The notes: generated from the letters alone by a model not told the origin. A stretch of 64,000 nucleotides of DNA from Actinotalea sp. JY-7876 (GCF_014042015.1 NZ_CP059493.1:2790001-2854000); one strand, 5' to 3'. Counted from the first letter of the stretch, positions 15,771-28,234 are shown. Numbers and translations are program-made.

Positions 15771-16543
15771 GCGGTGGCCTCCTCGAGCTCTGGCCGGCGC
15801 GCGCCGGACTCCGTGCGGGCGTGGACGACGATGCGGGCGAGGACGAGCGGCACGGTCACCGCGAGGAAGAGCTGTCCGCGCGACAGGCCCGCCCACACCT
15901 CCTCGTTGCCCCGGACGAACTCGACGAGGAAGCGGAAGATCCCGTAGGCGGCGACGTACCAGACGAAGGTCTCCCCCGGCGGCAGCGGCTTGTGCCGCAG
16001 CCAGAACCACAGGACGGCGAAGGCCGCCGCGTGGAACGCGATCTCGTAGGCGAAGGACGGGTGCAGCGGGACGCCGGCCGGGGCGCCCAGGCGCGCCGCT
16101 GCCTCGCGGTCGAGCACCACGCCCCAGGCGCCGCGGGTCGGCTCCCCGGGCAGCTCGGTGAGCAGGCAGCCGACGCGACCGACGGCCATGCCCCCGGCCA
16201 CCGCCGGCGCGAAGAGATCACCCGTCCGGACGCGGTAACCGCTGAGCCGCTTGGCGACGTGCACACCGAGCCACGCGCCGACGAGGCCACCGAGCACGCT
16301 CCGGTTGCCGTGCACCCACTGCTCGACCAGGGACGCGTTCTCGCGCAGGTCCACGTGCTGGAGCCAGGTGCCCAGCCGCATGAGCAGCGCCCCACCGACG
16401 AGGCCGCCCGTGACCACCACCAGCAGGCGGTCGTCCGTGTGCCCGCGCCGTCGCGCCTCCACCACGAGGATCAGCAGCGCGACACCGACGCCCAGCGCGA
16501 CGAACAGCTCGTGCGTGGGCACGGGCCCGATCATCGTCAGCAT
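15767..16543 (-). CDS. Lgt-like (prolipoprotein diacylglyceryl transferase family) membrane protein
   Basis: This 258-residue protein has about seven hydrophobic segments and several Lgt hallmarks: GNRSVLGGLVGAW (79-91), GRVGC (122-126), HPSFAYE (161-167) and RFLVEFVRG (204-212). However, the family signature G-R-x-G-N-F-x-N-x-E is replaced by GRVGCLLTELPGE, with Cys in place of the conserved Asn, so it is probably not the canonical lipoprotein enzyme. It is the first gene of a coupled cassette with the MJ0619-like radical SAM enzyme. It may transfer or bind a phospholipid glycerol unit; the true substrate is unknown. The start is ATG 16543, with ATG 16534 as an alternative. Confidence 0.78.
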   Translation of the reverse strand: MLTMIGPVPTHELFVALGVGVALLILVVEARRRGHTDDRLLVVVTGGLVGGALLMRLGTWLQHVDLRENASLVEQWVHGNRSVLGGLVGAWLGVHVAKRLSGYRVRTGDLFAPAVAGGMAVGRVGCLLTELPGEPTRGAWGVVLDREAAARLGAPAGVPLHPSFAYEIAFHAAAFAVLWFWLRHKPLPPGETFVWYVAAYGIFRFLVEFVRGNEEVWAGLSRGQLFLAVTVPLVLARIVVHARTESGARRPELEEATA

Positions 16544-16627
16544 CCGCGCATGCTGTCACGCCGCCCGCCCCGCGCTGAACGGCGACGTCGGCAGGACCCG
16601 TCACCGAGCTCGCTGGTTCGCCGCGCC

Positions 16628-16921
16628 TCAGGGTTCCAGGAGCGCCCCGAGGCGGGCGGCGACCGCCTCCGGGGACGCCTCGATCGCGACGACCTTGTCG
16701 CGGCTGGTCGCGCCGCTGACGAGCTCGACCTGCCGACGGCGCACCCCGAACGCCTGGGCGACGGCTTCGAGCGCCGCCTCGGTCGCGGCGCCGTCGACGG
16801 CGCGAGGCGTCACCGCCACGACGAGCCGGCCCGCGTACGAGCCGCCGACGTGACTGCGCGACGCGCCCGGACGCACGCGCAGCGCCACCCGGACGGGCGG
16901 CGCCGCACCTCCCGCGGGCAC
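16628..16921 (-). CDS. DUF167 (YggU) family protein
   Basis: This 97-residue protein from GTG 16921 shows the DUF167/UPF0235 pattern: VRVALRVRPGASRSHVGG, LVVAVTPRAVDGAATEAALEAVAQAFGVRRRQVELVSGATSRDKVVAI. The KxxxPgA-like opening and the GxtsRxK near the end are hallmarks. The family is small, cytosolic and widespread, without an agreed biochemical role. The GTG lies 2 bp beyond the upstream lipoprotein stop, so the two genes are co-translated. Confidence 0.82.
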   Translation of the reverse strand: MPAGGAAPPVRVALRVRPGASRSHVGGSYAGRLVVAVTPRAVDGAATEAALEAVAQAFGVRRRQVELVSGATSRDKVVAIEASPEAVAARLGALLEP

Positions 16922-16923
16922 CG

Positions 16924-18452
<1,529 letters not shown>

Positions 18453-19670
18453 TCAGGCCAGCCGCGCGGCGAGGTTCTCGTCGAGGGCGGCGAGGAACTC
18501 CTCGGTGGTGAGCCACTCCTGGTCCGGCCCGATGAGGAGCGCGAGGTCCTTGGTCATCTTGCCGCTCTCGACCGTCGAGATGACGACGTCCTCGAGCGTC
18601 TGCGCGAACTGCGTCACCTCGGGCGTGCCGTCCAGCTTGCCGCGGTGCATGAGGCCGCGCGTCCAGGCGAAGATCGACGCGATCGGGTTGGTCGACGTCG
18701 GCTTGCCCTGCTGGTGCTGGCGGTAGTGGCGCGTGACGGTGCCGTGCGCCGCCTCGGCCTCGACGGTCTTGCCGTCGGGGGTCATGAGCACCGACGTCAT
18801 GAGGCCGAGCGAGCCGAAGCCCTGGGCGACCGTGTCGGACTGGACGTCGCCGTCGTAGTTCTTGCAGGCCCAGACGTAGCCGCCCTCCCACTTCATGGCC
18901 GCGGCGACCATGTCGTCGATGAGGCGGTGCTCGTACGTCAGCCCGGCCGCGTCGAAGTCGGCCTTGAACTCGGCCTCGAAGACCTCGGCGAAGATGTCCT
19001 TGAACTGGCCGTCGTAGGCCTTGAGGATCGTGTTCTTGGTCGACAGGTAGACCGGGTAGCCGCGCTGCAGGCCGTAGGCGAACGAGGCGCGCGCGAAGTC
19101 GCGGATCGACTCGTTGAAGTTGTACATGCCCATCGCGACGCCGCCCGCCTCGGGCATCGTCACGACCTCGAACTGCTGCGGCTCGGAGCCGTCGGCCGGC
19201 TCGAAGGTCATCGTGATCCGGCCGGCGCCGGGAACCTTGAAGTTCGTCGACTTGTACTGGTCGCCGTGGGCGTGGCGACCGATGATGATCGGCTTGTTCC
19301 AGCCGGGCACCAGGCGCGGGATGTTGCTGATGATGATCGGCTCGCGGAAGACGACGCCGCCGAGGATGTTGCGGATCGTGCCGTTGGGCGAGACCCACAT
19401 CTTCTTGAGGCCGAACTCCTCGACGCGCGCCTCGTCGGGCGTGATCGTCGCGCACTTGACGCCGACGCCGTGCTCCTTGATCGCGTTCGCCGCGTCGACC
19501 GTGACCTGGTCGTCGGTCGCGTCGCGGTTCTCGATCGACAGGTCGTAGTAGCGCAGGTCGATGTCGAGGTAGGGGTGGATCAGGCGGTCCTTGATGAACT
19601 GCCAGATGATGCGGGTCATCTCGTCGCCGTCGAGCTCGACGACCGGACCCACGACCTTGATCTTGCCCAT
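18453..19670 (-). CDS. icd: NADP-dependent isocitrate dehydrogenase
   Basis: This 405-residue enzyme converts isocitrate to 2-oxoglutarate with production of NADPH. The length, [23 protein letters not shown] start, [12 protein letters not shown] and [27 protein letters not shown] place it in the homodimeric subfamily II (eukaryotic-type) rather than the monomeric type of many other actinobacteria. The ATG at 19670 has GGGAG at suitable spacing; the GTG further upstream lacks one. About 124 bp upstream lies a palindromic motif shared with the sucCD leader. Confidence 0.96.
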   Translation of the reverse strand: MGKIKVVGPVVELDGDEMTRIIWQFIKDRLIHPYLDIDLRYYDLSIENRDATDDQVTVDAANAIKEHGVGVKCATITPDEARVEEFGLKKMWVSPNGTIRNILGGVVFREPIIISNIPRLVPGWNKPIIIGRHAHGDQYKSTNFKVPGAGRITMTFEPADGSEPQQFEVVTMPEAGGVAMGMYNFNESIRDFARASFAYGLQRGYPVYLSTKNTILKAYDGQFKDIFAEVFEAEFKADFDAAGLTYEHRLIDDMVAAAMKWEGGYVWACKNYDGDVQSDTVAQGFGSLGLMTSVLMTPDGKTVEAEAAHGTVTRHYRQHQQGKPTSTNPIASIFAWTRGLMHRGKLDGTPEVTQFAQTLEDVVISTVESGKMTKDLALLIGPDQEWLTTEEFLAALDENLAARLA

Positions 19671-19780
19671 GCGAAAACTCCCGTTGCTCAGGTGGTCGGC
19701 GCGCACGAGGACACGGGCCACCTGCGGAGGCAGGACCTGGCGACCGTGCCGGGCGCCCGGCGGCGTGTGCTGTGCTTCGC

Positions 19781-19810
19781 GGTCAGGTTACTCGACATCG
19801 AGAGACCTGA
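19781..19810. promoter_or_regulatory. 30-bp interrupted palindrome upstream of icd
   Basis: GTCAGGT (19781-19787) and ACCTGAC (19804-19810) flank a core TCGACATCGA. The core contains ACATCGAGAGA (19794-19804), an 11-mer found identically upstream of sucC at nearly the same distance from the start codon. It is probably a regulatory site for TCA-cycle genes; the regulator is unknown. Confidence 0.5.
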
Positions 19811-19831
19811 CCCCGCCGGAGCGCGGGCCCG

Positions 19832-20107
19832 TCAGACGCCCGGGGTGAGCATGAAGGTGGCGATGCCCGCGGCGAGGGCCAGCAGGATCGTCGCGTCGAC
19901 CCACGCGGTGCGCACCGCGAGGCCCTCGGGGCGGCGCCCGCGGCCGATCAGGCGCGCGATGGCCGCGACGACCAGCGTGCTGACGAGCACGGCCGCACCG
20001 TCGAACGCCCCGCGCGCCACGGTGACGAGCACCGTGACCACCAGCGCCGCGACGACGAGCCACAGGGCCGGCGCCCGGTGGCGCTCGACCTCGGGCTGGG
20101 GGTTCAC
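19832..20107 (-). CDS. DUF3017 family membrane protein
   Basis: A 91-residue protein with three hydrophobic segments (about 15-34, 38-54 and 69-88) and a basic loop (ARLIGRGRRPEGLAVRTAWVD), matching DUF3017, a family typically located next to mdh/icd or folD/purH in actinobacteria. The function is unknown. The GTG start at 20107 is preceded by TAGTCT ending 7 nt upstream, consistent with a leaderless mRNA; this -10 box overlaps that of the divergent flavoprotein gene. Confidence 0.78.
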   Translation of the reverse strand: MNPQPEVERHRAPALWLVVAALVVTVLVTVARGAFDGAAVLVSTLVVAAIARLIGRGRRPEGLAVRTAWVDATILLALAAGIATFMLTPGV

Positions 20108-20114
20108 GCCCGGG

Positions 20115-20124
20115 AGACTACCGT
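20115..20124. promoter_or_regulatory. Overlapping divergent -10 elements for two leaderless genes
   Basis: TAGTCT on the minus strand (20115-20120) ends 7 nt before the DUF3017 GTG. TACCGT on the plus strand (20119-20124) ends 6 nt before the flavoprotein GTG. The two genes are only 23 bp apart, so the promoters overlap and may exclude each other. Confidence 0.5.
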
Positions 20125-20130
20125 GGGCGC

Positions 20131-21348
20131 GTGCGCGTCTCCTCGGTCCTGGTCGTCGGCGCGGGCCTCGCGGGTGCCATGGCTGTCACGGCCCTGCGCG
20201 ACCAGGGCTTCGCCGGGGACGTCACCCTGCTCGGCGCCGAGGGGCTCGAGCCCTACGACCGCCCGCCGCTGTCCAAGGAGCTGCTCACCCGCACCGCGCC
20301 CGCCTGGCTGCGGGACGAGGTGGGCGCCGACCTCGCGGGCGCCGACATCGCGCTCGCCGAGCCGGCCACGGGGCTCGCGGTGCACGACGACGGCGTCACG
20401 CTCACCACGGCCGCGCGCGAGCTGCGCGCCGACGCCGCGGTCCTCGCCACCGGCGCGCAGGCCGTCAGCCGTCCCGGCTGGGAGGGCGCGCTGACGCTGC
20501 ACACGGCTGTCGACGCCGAGGCCCTGCGCGCCGCGGTGCGCCCGGGCGCACGCCTCGTCGTCGTCGGCGCGGGCTGGATCGGCGCCGAGGTGGCGGGCGT
20601 CGCGGCCGGGGCCGGTGCGCACGTCACGGTCGTCGAGGCGGCCGACGCGCCGCTCGAGGCCGCCCTGGGCGAGGTGGGCGCCCTGACGACCGCCTGGTAC
20701 GCGGCGGCCGGGGTCCGGCTGCTGCTGGGGACGCGCGTCGACGAGGTGCGGGCGGACGCCGTCGTGCTCGAGGACGGGCGCACCGTGCCGGCCGACGTCG
20801 TGCTCGTCGCCGTGGGCGCCAGGCCGCGCACGGGCTGGCTCGGGGACGCGCTGCCCGTGGCGCCCGACGGCGCGCTCGTGGTGGACGAGCGGTACCGCGT
20901 CGTGCGCGCCGACGGCCCGCTGCACCACGTCGTCGCGGTCGGCGACGTCGCCCGGCGCCGCTCGCCCCGCCACGGCTGGGTGTCCGGTGGTCACTGGGAC
21001 GGCGCCCTGCGGGGCCCGGCCGCGGCGGTGCGCACGCTGCTCGGGGTGCCCGCGGGGCCCGTCGACGACCCGGCGCCGTACGTCTTCTCGACCCAGCTCG
21101 GTCACGAGCTGGCCCTCTACGGGCACCCGCTGCCCACGGACGACGTCGTCCTGCGACGCGGCGACGACGGCTTCACCGCGCTCTGGTTCCGCCCCGGCTC
21201 GTCCGAGCTCGGCGCCGTGCTCGCCGTGGACCGCCCGCGGGACGTCGCGACGGCCCGCCGCCTCTTCACCGGGCCCGCGCTCCCCCGGCTCGACCGCGAC
21301 GCTGCCGCCGACGACGCGCGACCCCTCAAGGCGGCGGCGCTCGCCTGA
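20131..21348 (+). CDS. FAD/NAD(P)-dependent oxidoreductase (ferredoxin reductase-like)
   Basis: A 405-residue flavoprotein with an N-terminal FAD-binding GAGLAG motif, YDRPPLSKELL typical of the rhodocoxin/putidaredoxin reductase family, a central NAD(P)-binding VVGAGWIGAEVAG, a second FAD contact VAVGDVAR, and a C-terminal reductase domain ending DRPRDVATARRLF. Family members pass electrons from NAD(P)H to a [2Fe-2S] ferredoxin serving a P450 or dioxygenase. No ferredoxin or oxygenase is nearby, so its partner cannot be named. It starts at GTG 20131. Its stop codon lies in the loop of a strong terminator hairpin. Confidence 0.85.
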   Translation: MRVSSVLVVGAGLAGAMAVTALRDQGFAGDVTLLGAEGLEPYDRPPLSKELLTRTAPAWLRDEVGADLAGADIALAEPATGLAVHDDGVTLTTAARELRADAAVLATGAQAVSRPGWEGALTLHTAVDAEALRAAVRPGARLVVVGAGWIGAEVAGVAAGAGAHVTVVEAADAPLEAALGEVGALTTAWYAAAGVRLLLGTRVDEVRADAVVLEDGRTVPADVVLVAVGARPRTGWLGDALPVAPDGALVVDERYRVVRADGPLHHVVAVGDVARRRSPRHGWVSGGHWDGALRGPAAAVRTLLGVPAGPVDDPAPYVFSTQLGHELALYGHPLPTDDVVLRRGDDGFTALWFRPGSSELGAVLAVDRPRDVATARRLFTGPALPRLDRDAAADDARPLKAAALA

Positions 21349-21364
21349 GGCGAGAGCCGCCGCC
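21330..21364. terminator. Terminator hairpin enclosing the flavoprotein stop codon
   Basis: GGCGGCGGC-G-CTCGCC pairs with GGCGAG-A-GCCGCCGCC around the loop TGA, which is the stop codon itself. There are 15 base pairs with one mismatch. It sits between convergent genes and can serve both directions. Confidence 0.6.
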
Positions 21365-21389
21365 GTCGCGCAGTGCGGTCAGCGCAGGC

Positions 21390-23027
<1,638 letters not shown>

Positions 23028-23057
23028 GCGCGGTTCTCCCGGGTCGGTGCGGTGCGG

Positions 23058-23071
23058 CACCCCAGGGGGTG
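23058..23071 (-). promoter_or_regulatory. Short hairpin between ZTP aptamer and purH start
   Basis: CACCCC/GGGGTG inverted repeat lies between the aptamer and the ribosome-binding site. It may be part of the expression platform, but is short and there is no U-run. Confidence 0.3.
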
Positions 23072-23084
23072 ACGCTCATCGGAC

Positions 23085-23168
23085 CCAGGCACCCAGGCGG
23101 GCGGTGCGCTGCAGGGGACTTCGGCCGCTCCCCGGTGGTGCTCCACCTGGTCGCCAGTCACGGCCGGG
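23085..23168 (-). promoter_or_regulatory. ZTP (pfl) riboswitch upstream of purH
   Basis: On the minus strand the RNA reads CCGTGACTGGCGACC, then AGGTGGAGCACCACC, then GGGGAGCGGCC closing the first stem, a linker, and CCGCCCGCCTGGGTGCC. These match the conserved pfl/ZTP motif (GUGACUGG...GGGGAGC...CCGCCUGGGC with its pseudoknot). It lies about 60 nt before purH, the classical target. A -10-like TAGCAT at 23173-23178 would start transcription right at its 5' end. ZTP/AICAR binding is expected to turn purH expression on. Confidence 0.93.
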
Positions 23169-23195
23169 GCCGATGCTACCGCGCGGACGGGCCGG

Positions 23196-23828
23196 TCAGC
23201 CGAGGCGGACCCGGCGCCCCTCCACCGCGAGGCCGGAGCGCGCGGCGCGCCCGACGACGTCGACCAGCAGGGCGCGCTCGACCGCCTTGATGCGCTCGTG
23301 CAGCGAGGCCTCGTCGTCGTCCTCGGCGACCTCGACGGCGCGCTGGGCGATGATCGGGCCGGTGTCGACGCCGGCGTCCACCAGGTGCACCGTGCACCCC
23401 GTGACCCGGACCCCGTGCGCGAGCGCGTCCCGCACGCCGTGCGCGCCGGGGAACGCGGGGAGCAGCGCCGGGTGCGTGTTGATGACCCGGCCCCCGAAGC
23501 GGTCGAGGAAGGGCGCCCCGAGGATGCGCATGAACCCGGCGCTGACCACCCACGCGGGCTCGAAGACGCCGACGGCGTGCGCCATCCCGCGGTCCCAGGA
23601 CTCGCGGTCGGGGAAGTCCCGCGGCGCCACGACGGCCGTCGCGACGCCCGCGGCCCGCGCGATCTCGAGCCCGCCGATCCCGTCGCGGTCGCTCACCACG
23701 CCCACCACCCGTCCCCCGAAGCCGGGGTCGCGGTGCGCCTCGAGCAGCGCCGCGAGGTTGCTGCCGCCCCCGGAGACGAGGACGACGATGCGGGAACCGG
23801 GCGGGACGACGTCGGGAGTGGCGCGCAC
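23196..23828 (-). CDS. purN: Phosphoribosylglycinamide formyltransferase
   Basis: This 210-residue enzyme transfers a formyl group from 10-formyl-THF to GAR in purine synthesis. Motifs include VVLVSGGGSNLAALLEA (GAR phosphate loop), VVSDRDGIGGLEIARAAGV, the HPALLPAFPGAHGVRDAL active-site region with N-x-H (INTHPALLP), and VDAGVDTGPIIAQRAV with the catalytic Asp. The GTG start at 23828 is preceded by TAGGGT ending 6 nt upstream, so the mRNA is probably leaderless. purH follows after 168 bp that hold its own -10 and riboswitch. Confidence 0.95.
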   Translation of the reverse strand: MRATPDVVPPGSRIVVLVSGGGSNLAALLEAHRDPGFGGRVVGVVSDRDGIGGLEIARAAGVATAVVAPRDFPDRESWDRGMAHAVGVFEPAWVVSAGFMRILGAPFLDRFGGRVINTHPALLPAFPGAHGVRDALAHGVRVTGCTVHLVDAGVDTGPIIAQRAVEVAEDDDEASLHERIKAVERALLVDVVGRAARSGLAVEGRRVRLG

Positions 23829-23834
23829 GGCGCG

Positions 23835-23840
23835 ACCCTA
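23835..23840 (-). promoter_or_regulatory. -10 element of probable leaderless purN promoter
   Basis: TAGGGT on the minus strand ends 6 nt before the purN GTG, and no Shine-Dalgarno sequence is present. Confidence 0.45.
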
Positions 23841-23942
23841 GCGGTGGTCGGCCGCCCGGAGCAGGGGCGGCCGGTGGGAGACTGGCGCCAGCCGCTCCCG
23901 CGGCCGCCCCGCGACACCGGTGAGAGGACGAGGAGCCGCACG

Positions 23943-24443
23943 ATGACGTCCCCACCCGACGCCCGCGTCAGGCCACCGGAGCGCCCCGCCGCGCCCGAGC
24001 AGCCGAGGCAGCCCGCGGGCGCCCCTCCCCCCGGCCGCGTGCCGCCGCGGCCGCCGGACCCCGAGGCAGCCCGCGCGGCCAGCCGCCGGGTGACGCACTT
24101 CGGCCTGCTGCTGCTGGCGACCCTGGTCGTCACCTCGCTGCCGCTGCCCTGGCAGGCCGCGGCCGTCGGGTTCGCCGTCGCGGCGGTCGTGGTCGGGATC
24201 CGCGCCCTCATGGCCGTCTGGCGGGCGGGGCTGCGCGGCGCGGTCGTGCCGCTGCTCGGGCTCGGCATCGGCTTCTCCGCGGTGATGGTGCTCTCGCTCG
24301 GGACGATGCTCGCGCTGTGGCCGCTGCAGGTCGAGCTCGAGCAGTGCCGCCGCGACGCCCTGACGATCTCGGCGCAGGACCGGTGCCAGGCCGAGTACGA
24401 GCAGTCCCTGCGCGACGTGCTGGAGCGCGCGGCCACGCCCTGA
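23943..24443 (+). CDS. Small membrane protein, unknown function
   Basis: A 166-residue protein with a disordered Pro/Arg-rich N-terminus (about 1-50), three hydrophobic segments (about 55-73, 77-98 and 104-131), and a charged C-terminal tail (ELEQCRRDALTISAQDRCQAEYEQSLRDVLERA) with two Cys. The family was not recognised. It is divergent from purN and convergent with the DUF6350 gene (18 bp between stops). The ATG follows a GAGGAG-like sequence at 23930-23936. Confidence 0.62.
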   Translation: MTSPPDARVRPPERPAAPEQPRQPAGAPPPGRVPPRPPDPEAARAASRRVTHFGLLLLATLVVTSLPLPWQAAAVGFAVAAVVVGIRALMAVWRAGLRGAVVPLLGLGIGFSAVMVLSLGTMLALWPLQVELEQCRRDALTISAQDRCQAEYEQSLRDVLERAATP

Positions 24444-24461
24444 GCCGCGTCGGCGGCCCGC

Positions 24462-25943
24462 TCAGCGCTCCGCGGGACCGCCCGCCGGTGCGGCGTCGTC
24501 GGTGCCCGCTCCCGCGCCGGCGCCTCCCGCCGTGAGGTCCACGTCGGCGCGACCCCGCAGGCGCGCCCACCCCTGCCCGCACGCCCGGCGAGCGGCGGCG
24601 CGGACGGTGGGGTCCGTCGGTACCGCGACGACGAACGCCCCGAGGAGCGCACCGCCCAGGACCCATGCCGCCACGGCACCCGGTGCGGCACCCACGACCG
24701 CGAGCCGGCCGGGCCCGATGGCGCCGCCCCCGAGGGCGCTCAGCGCGGCGCACGCGAGCGACGTCGTCAGGCCCGCGGCCAGGACGGCGACGAAGGGGTC
24801 CCGCGCGCGGACGACCACGAGGCGACGGCGCACGAGCAGCCCGGCCACGGCACCGGCCACCACCAGCACCAGCGGCGCCCAGGCCAGGGGCCCGCCGCTC
24901 TCGACCGGCAGCGCCCCCAGGACGGGCAGGGCGGGCAGCGGGCCGGCGACCACCGTGCTCGGCGCGTAGAGCGTGCCGGCGCCCACCGCGAAGCCCGGGC
25001 CGGCCAGCCAGCCGAGGGCCCAGACGGCCAGGTTCGGCGCGACGGCCGTCTGCGCCACGGCGAGCAGCAGGCCGCCGAACGTGTCGACCCCGAGCCCCGC
25101 CACGACGTCTCCCGCGGCCGCACGCCCGGAGAGGACCCAGAACGCCGCCAGCAGCGCGGCGGCGCCCAGGAGCAGCGCGGCGCCGGCCGTGCCCGCGACG
25201 ACACCGCTGCGCACGGGATGGGGCACGCGCGACCACCAGCGCTGGGTCGCCGCGCGCACCCGGCGGGGACGGGCGGTGCCCGCGCCGAGCCCGAGGGCCG
25301 CGACGGCGGCCGTGCCCACCGCCAGCCGCAGGACGGCGCCGAGGCCTGCACCGAGCGGACCGCTGGGGCCCGCGAGCAGGAGGACGACGAGCACGACCGC
25401 CGCGTAGCCGCCGATCCCGGCGAGCCACGCGGACACCGTGCGGTGGCTCGAGCGGCGCGCCGACGCGTAGCCGCAGAACAGGGCCAGGGCGGTGATGCCC
25501 AGGGGCACGAGCGTCACCGGCGTGCCCCCGGCGACGACCACCCCACCGTGGCCCATGAGCCAGAACGCGGCACCGACGGCCGCCGAGCGGGTCCAGGCGA
25601 TGCCGTCGACGGCCGGGTCGGCGGACGTCGCGACGTAGGCCGCGAGGGCCGGCATCACGACCGCGAGCAGGGACAGCAGCGCCCCCTGGACACCGGCGAG
25701 GAACCCGGAGACCCAGCGCGGCGCGCCCTGGCCCTGGGCCCGTGCGCCGGAGGTCAGCCTCCGGACGCCGGCCGCGGCCCGCGCGGTGGCCGTGCTCCGC
25801 GCGGGGGTCGGCCGCGCGGGTGCCGTGGTCGCCGCCGACGCAGCCGGCGAGGCTCCGCCCTGCGGGACGTGCGAGCCACGCGCGGCCGGTGCCCCCGGGC
25901 GCGCACCTGCGGTGCGCGGGCGCGGGGCGGGAGGACGGCTCAC
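24462..25943 (-). CDS. DUF6350 multi-pass membrane protein
   Basis: A 493-residue protein. The first 75 residues are Ala/Pro/Arg-rich and disordered. The rest has about ten hydrophobic helices (from LAGVQGALLSLLAVVMPALAAYV to VAAWVLGGALLGAFVVAV), a short basic loop (RWWSRVPHPVRSGVVAG) and a Gly/Ala-rich tail. The sequence and position between sucD and purN match DUF6350, sometimes labelled cell-division or PerM-like protein, without experimental function known to me. It starts at GTG 25943, downstream of the sucCD terminator. Confidence 0.75.
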   Translation of the reverse strand: MSRPPAPRPRTAGARPGAPAARGSHVPQGGASPAASAATTAPARPTPARSTATARAAAGVRRLTSGARAQGQGAPRWVSGFLAGVQGALLSLLAVVMPALAAYVATSADPAVDGIAWTRSAAVGAAFWLMGHGGVVVAGGTPVTLVPLGITALALFCGYASARRSSHRTVSAWLAGIGGYAAVVLVVLLLAGPSGPLGAGLGAVLRLAVGTAAVAALGLGAGTARPRRVRAATQRWWSRVPHPVRSGVVAGTAGAALLLGAAALLAAFWVLSGRAAAGDVVAGLGVDTFGGLLLAVAQTAVAPNLAVWALGWLAGPGFAVGAGTLYAPSTVVAGPLPALPVLGALPVESGGPLAWAPLVLVVAGAVAGLLVRRRLVVVRARDPFVAVLAAGLTTSLACAALSALGGGAIGPGRLAVVGAAPGAVAAWVLGGALLGAFVVAVPTDPTVRAAARRACGQGWARLRGRADVDLTAGGAGAGAGTDDAAPAGGPAER

Positions 25944-25963
25944 TGCTCCATGGTCGCTGACGC

Positions 25964-25993
25964 ACGCCCGCCCCCGGGGACGGGGGCGGGCGT
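25964..25993 (-). terminator. Strong terminator after sucCD
   Basis: ACGCCCGCCCCCG and CGGGGGCGGGCGT form a perfect 13-bp stem with loop GGGA, beginning 20 bp beyond the sucD stop. It separates sucCD from the DUF6350 gene on the same strand. Confidence 0.75.
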
Positions 25994-26013
25994 GTCGGGC
26001 GGGGTCCGCGTGG

Positions 26014-26904
<891 letters not shown>

Positions 26905-26946
26905 GAATCTCTCTCGTCTCTTCGCTGGTTCGGCTTCGGGGGGCGC

Positions 26947-28119
26947 TCAGGCGGCGGCGTGGGCGAGCTCGGCCGCCTTGTCGGCGCCGCCGTCCATCGT
27001 CTCGGCGAGCGTGACCAGGGGGTGCGCGGCCTCGGCGAGGATGCGCCGGCCCTCGACGACGTTGTTGCCGTCGAGGCGCACGACGAGCGGCTTGGTGGCC
27101 GCGTCGCCGAGGATCTCGAGCGCGGACACGATGCCGTTGGCCACGGCGTCGCACGCCGTGATGCCGCCGAACACGTTGACGAACACCGACTTGACCTGCG
27201 GGTCCGACAGGATGATGTCGAGGCCGGCGGCCATGACCTCGGCCGACGCGCCGCCGCCGATGTCCAGGAAGTTGGCGGGCTTGACGCCGCCGTGGCCCTC
27301 GCCGGCGTAGGCGACGACGTCCAGGGTGCTCATGACGAGCCCGGCACCGTTGCCGATGATCCCGACCTCGCCGTCGAGCTTGACGTAGTTGAGGTCCGAC
27401 TCCTTGGCGCGCGCCTCGAGCGGGTCAGCGGCGGCCGCGTCCTCGAGCTCGGCGTGCTCCGGGTGGCGGAACGCGGCGTTGCCGTCGAGCGTCACCTTGC
27501 CGTCGAGCGCGACGATCGCGCCGTCCTTCGTGCGGACCAGCGGGTTGACCTCGACGAGCGTCGCGTCCTCCTCCGCGTACACGGTCCACAGCTTCTGGAT
27601 GACCTCGGCGACCTGCGGCGCGACGTCGGCCGCGAAGCCGGCAGCGGCGACGATCTCGGCCGCCTTGGCCTCGTCGATGCCGACGATCGGGTCGACCGCG
27701 ACGCGCGCCAGCGCCTCGGGGCGCTCGACGGCGAGCTGCTCGATCTCCATGCCGCCCTCGACGCTGGCCATGGCGAGGTAGCGGCGCTCGGCCCGGTCCA
27801 GCAGCACGGAGAAGTAGTACTCCTCCGCGATCTGCGCGCCCTGCGCGACCATGAGCGTGCGCACGACGTGGCCCTTGATGTCGAGGCCGAGGATCTCCTC
27901 GGCGCGCTGCGCCGCCTCGTCGGGCGAGTGCGCGAGCTTGACGCCCCCCGCCTTGCCGCGCCCGCCGGTCTTGACCTGCGCCTTGACGACCACGGTTCCG
28001 CCGCCGAGCTGCTCCGCGGCGGCGCGGGCCTCCTCGGGGGTCCGGGCGACGACGCCGCCCAGCACGGGGACGCCGTGCTTCTCGAAGACATCGCGTGCCT
28101 GGTACTCGAACAGGTCCAC
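26947..28119 (-). CDS. sucC: Succinyl-CoA ligase subunit beta
   Basis: This 390-residue ATP-grasp subunit starts at GTG 28119 with GGTGGAG upstream; this gives the standard N-terminus ([19 protein letters not shown]), whereas upstream codons would add an Arg-rich extension. Other landmarks are [24 protein letters not shown] and [37 protein letters not shown]. Together with sucD it forms a two-gene operon ended by a strong hairpin. The leader contains the 11-mer ACATCGAGAGA shared with icd. Confidence 0.97.
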   Translation of the reverse strand: MDLFEYQARDVFEKHGVPVLGGVVARTPEEARAAAEQLGGGTVVVKAQVKTGGRGKAGGVKLAHSPDEAAQRAEEILGLDIKGHVVRTLMVAQGAQIAEEYYFSVLLDRAERRYLAMASVEGGMEIEQLAVERPEALARVAVDPIVGIDEAKAAEIVAAAGFAADVAPQVAEVIQKLWTVYAEEDATLVEVNPLVRTKDGAIVALDGKVTLDGNAAFRHPEHAELEDAAAADPLEARAKESDLNYVKLDGEVGIIGNGAGLVMSTLDVVAYAGEGHGGVKPANFLDIGGGASAEVMAAGLDIILSDPQVKSVFVNVFGGITACDAVANGIVSALEILGDAATKPLVVRLDGNNVVEGRRILAEAAHPLVTLAETMDGGADKAAELAHAAA

Positions 28120-28234
28120 CCTGCTCCACCTTCCGTCGTCGTGTGCGCGGGCCCTCAGGGTGCGCGTCCGGCGGCCCGGCCGCGCCCACGCGTGGCCGCC
28201 CGGCCGATCGTAGTCGCGCCGGAGAGGTCTCTTC

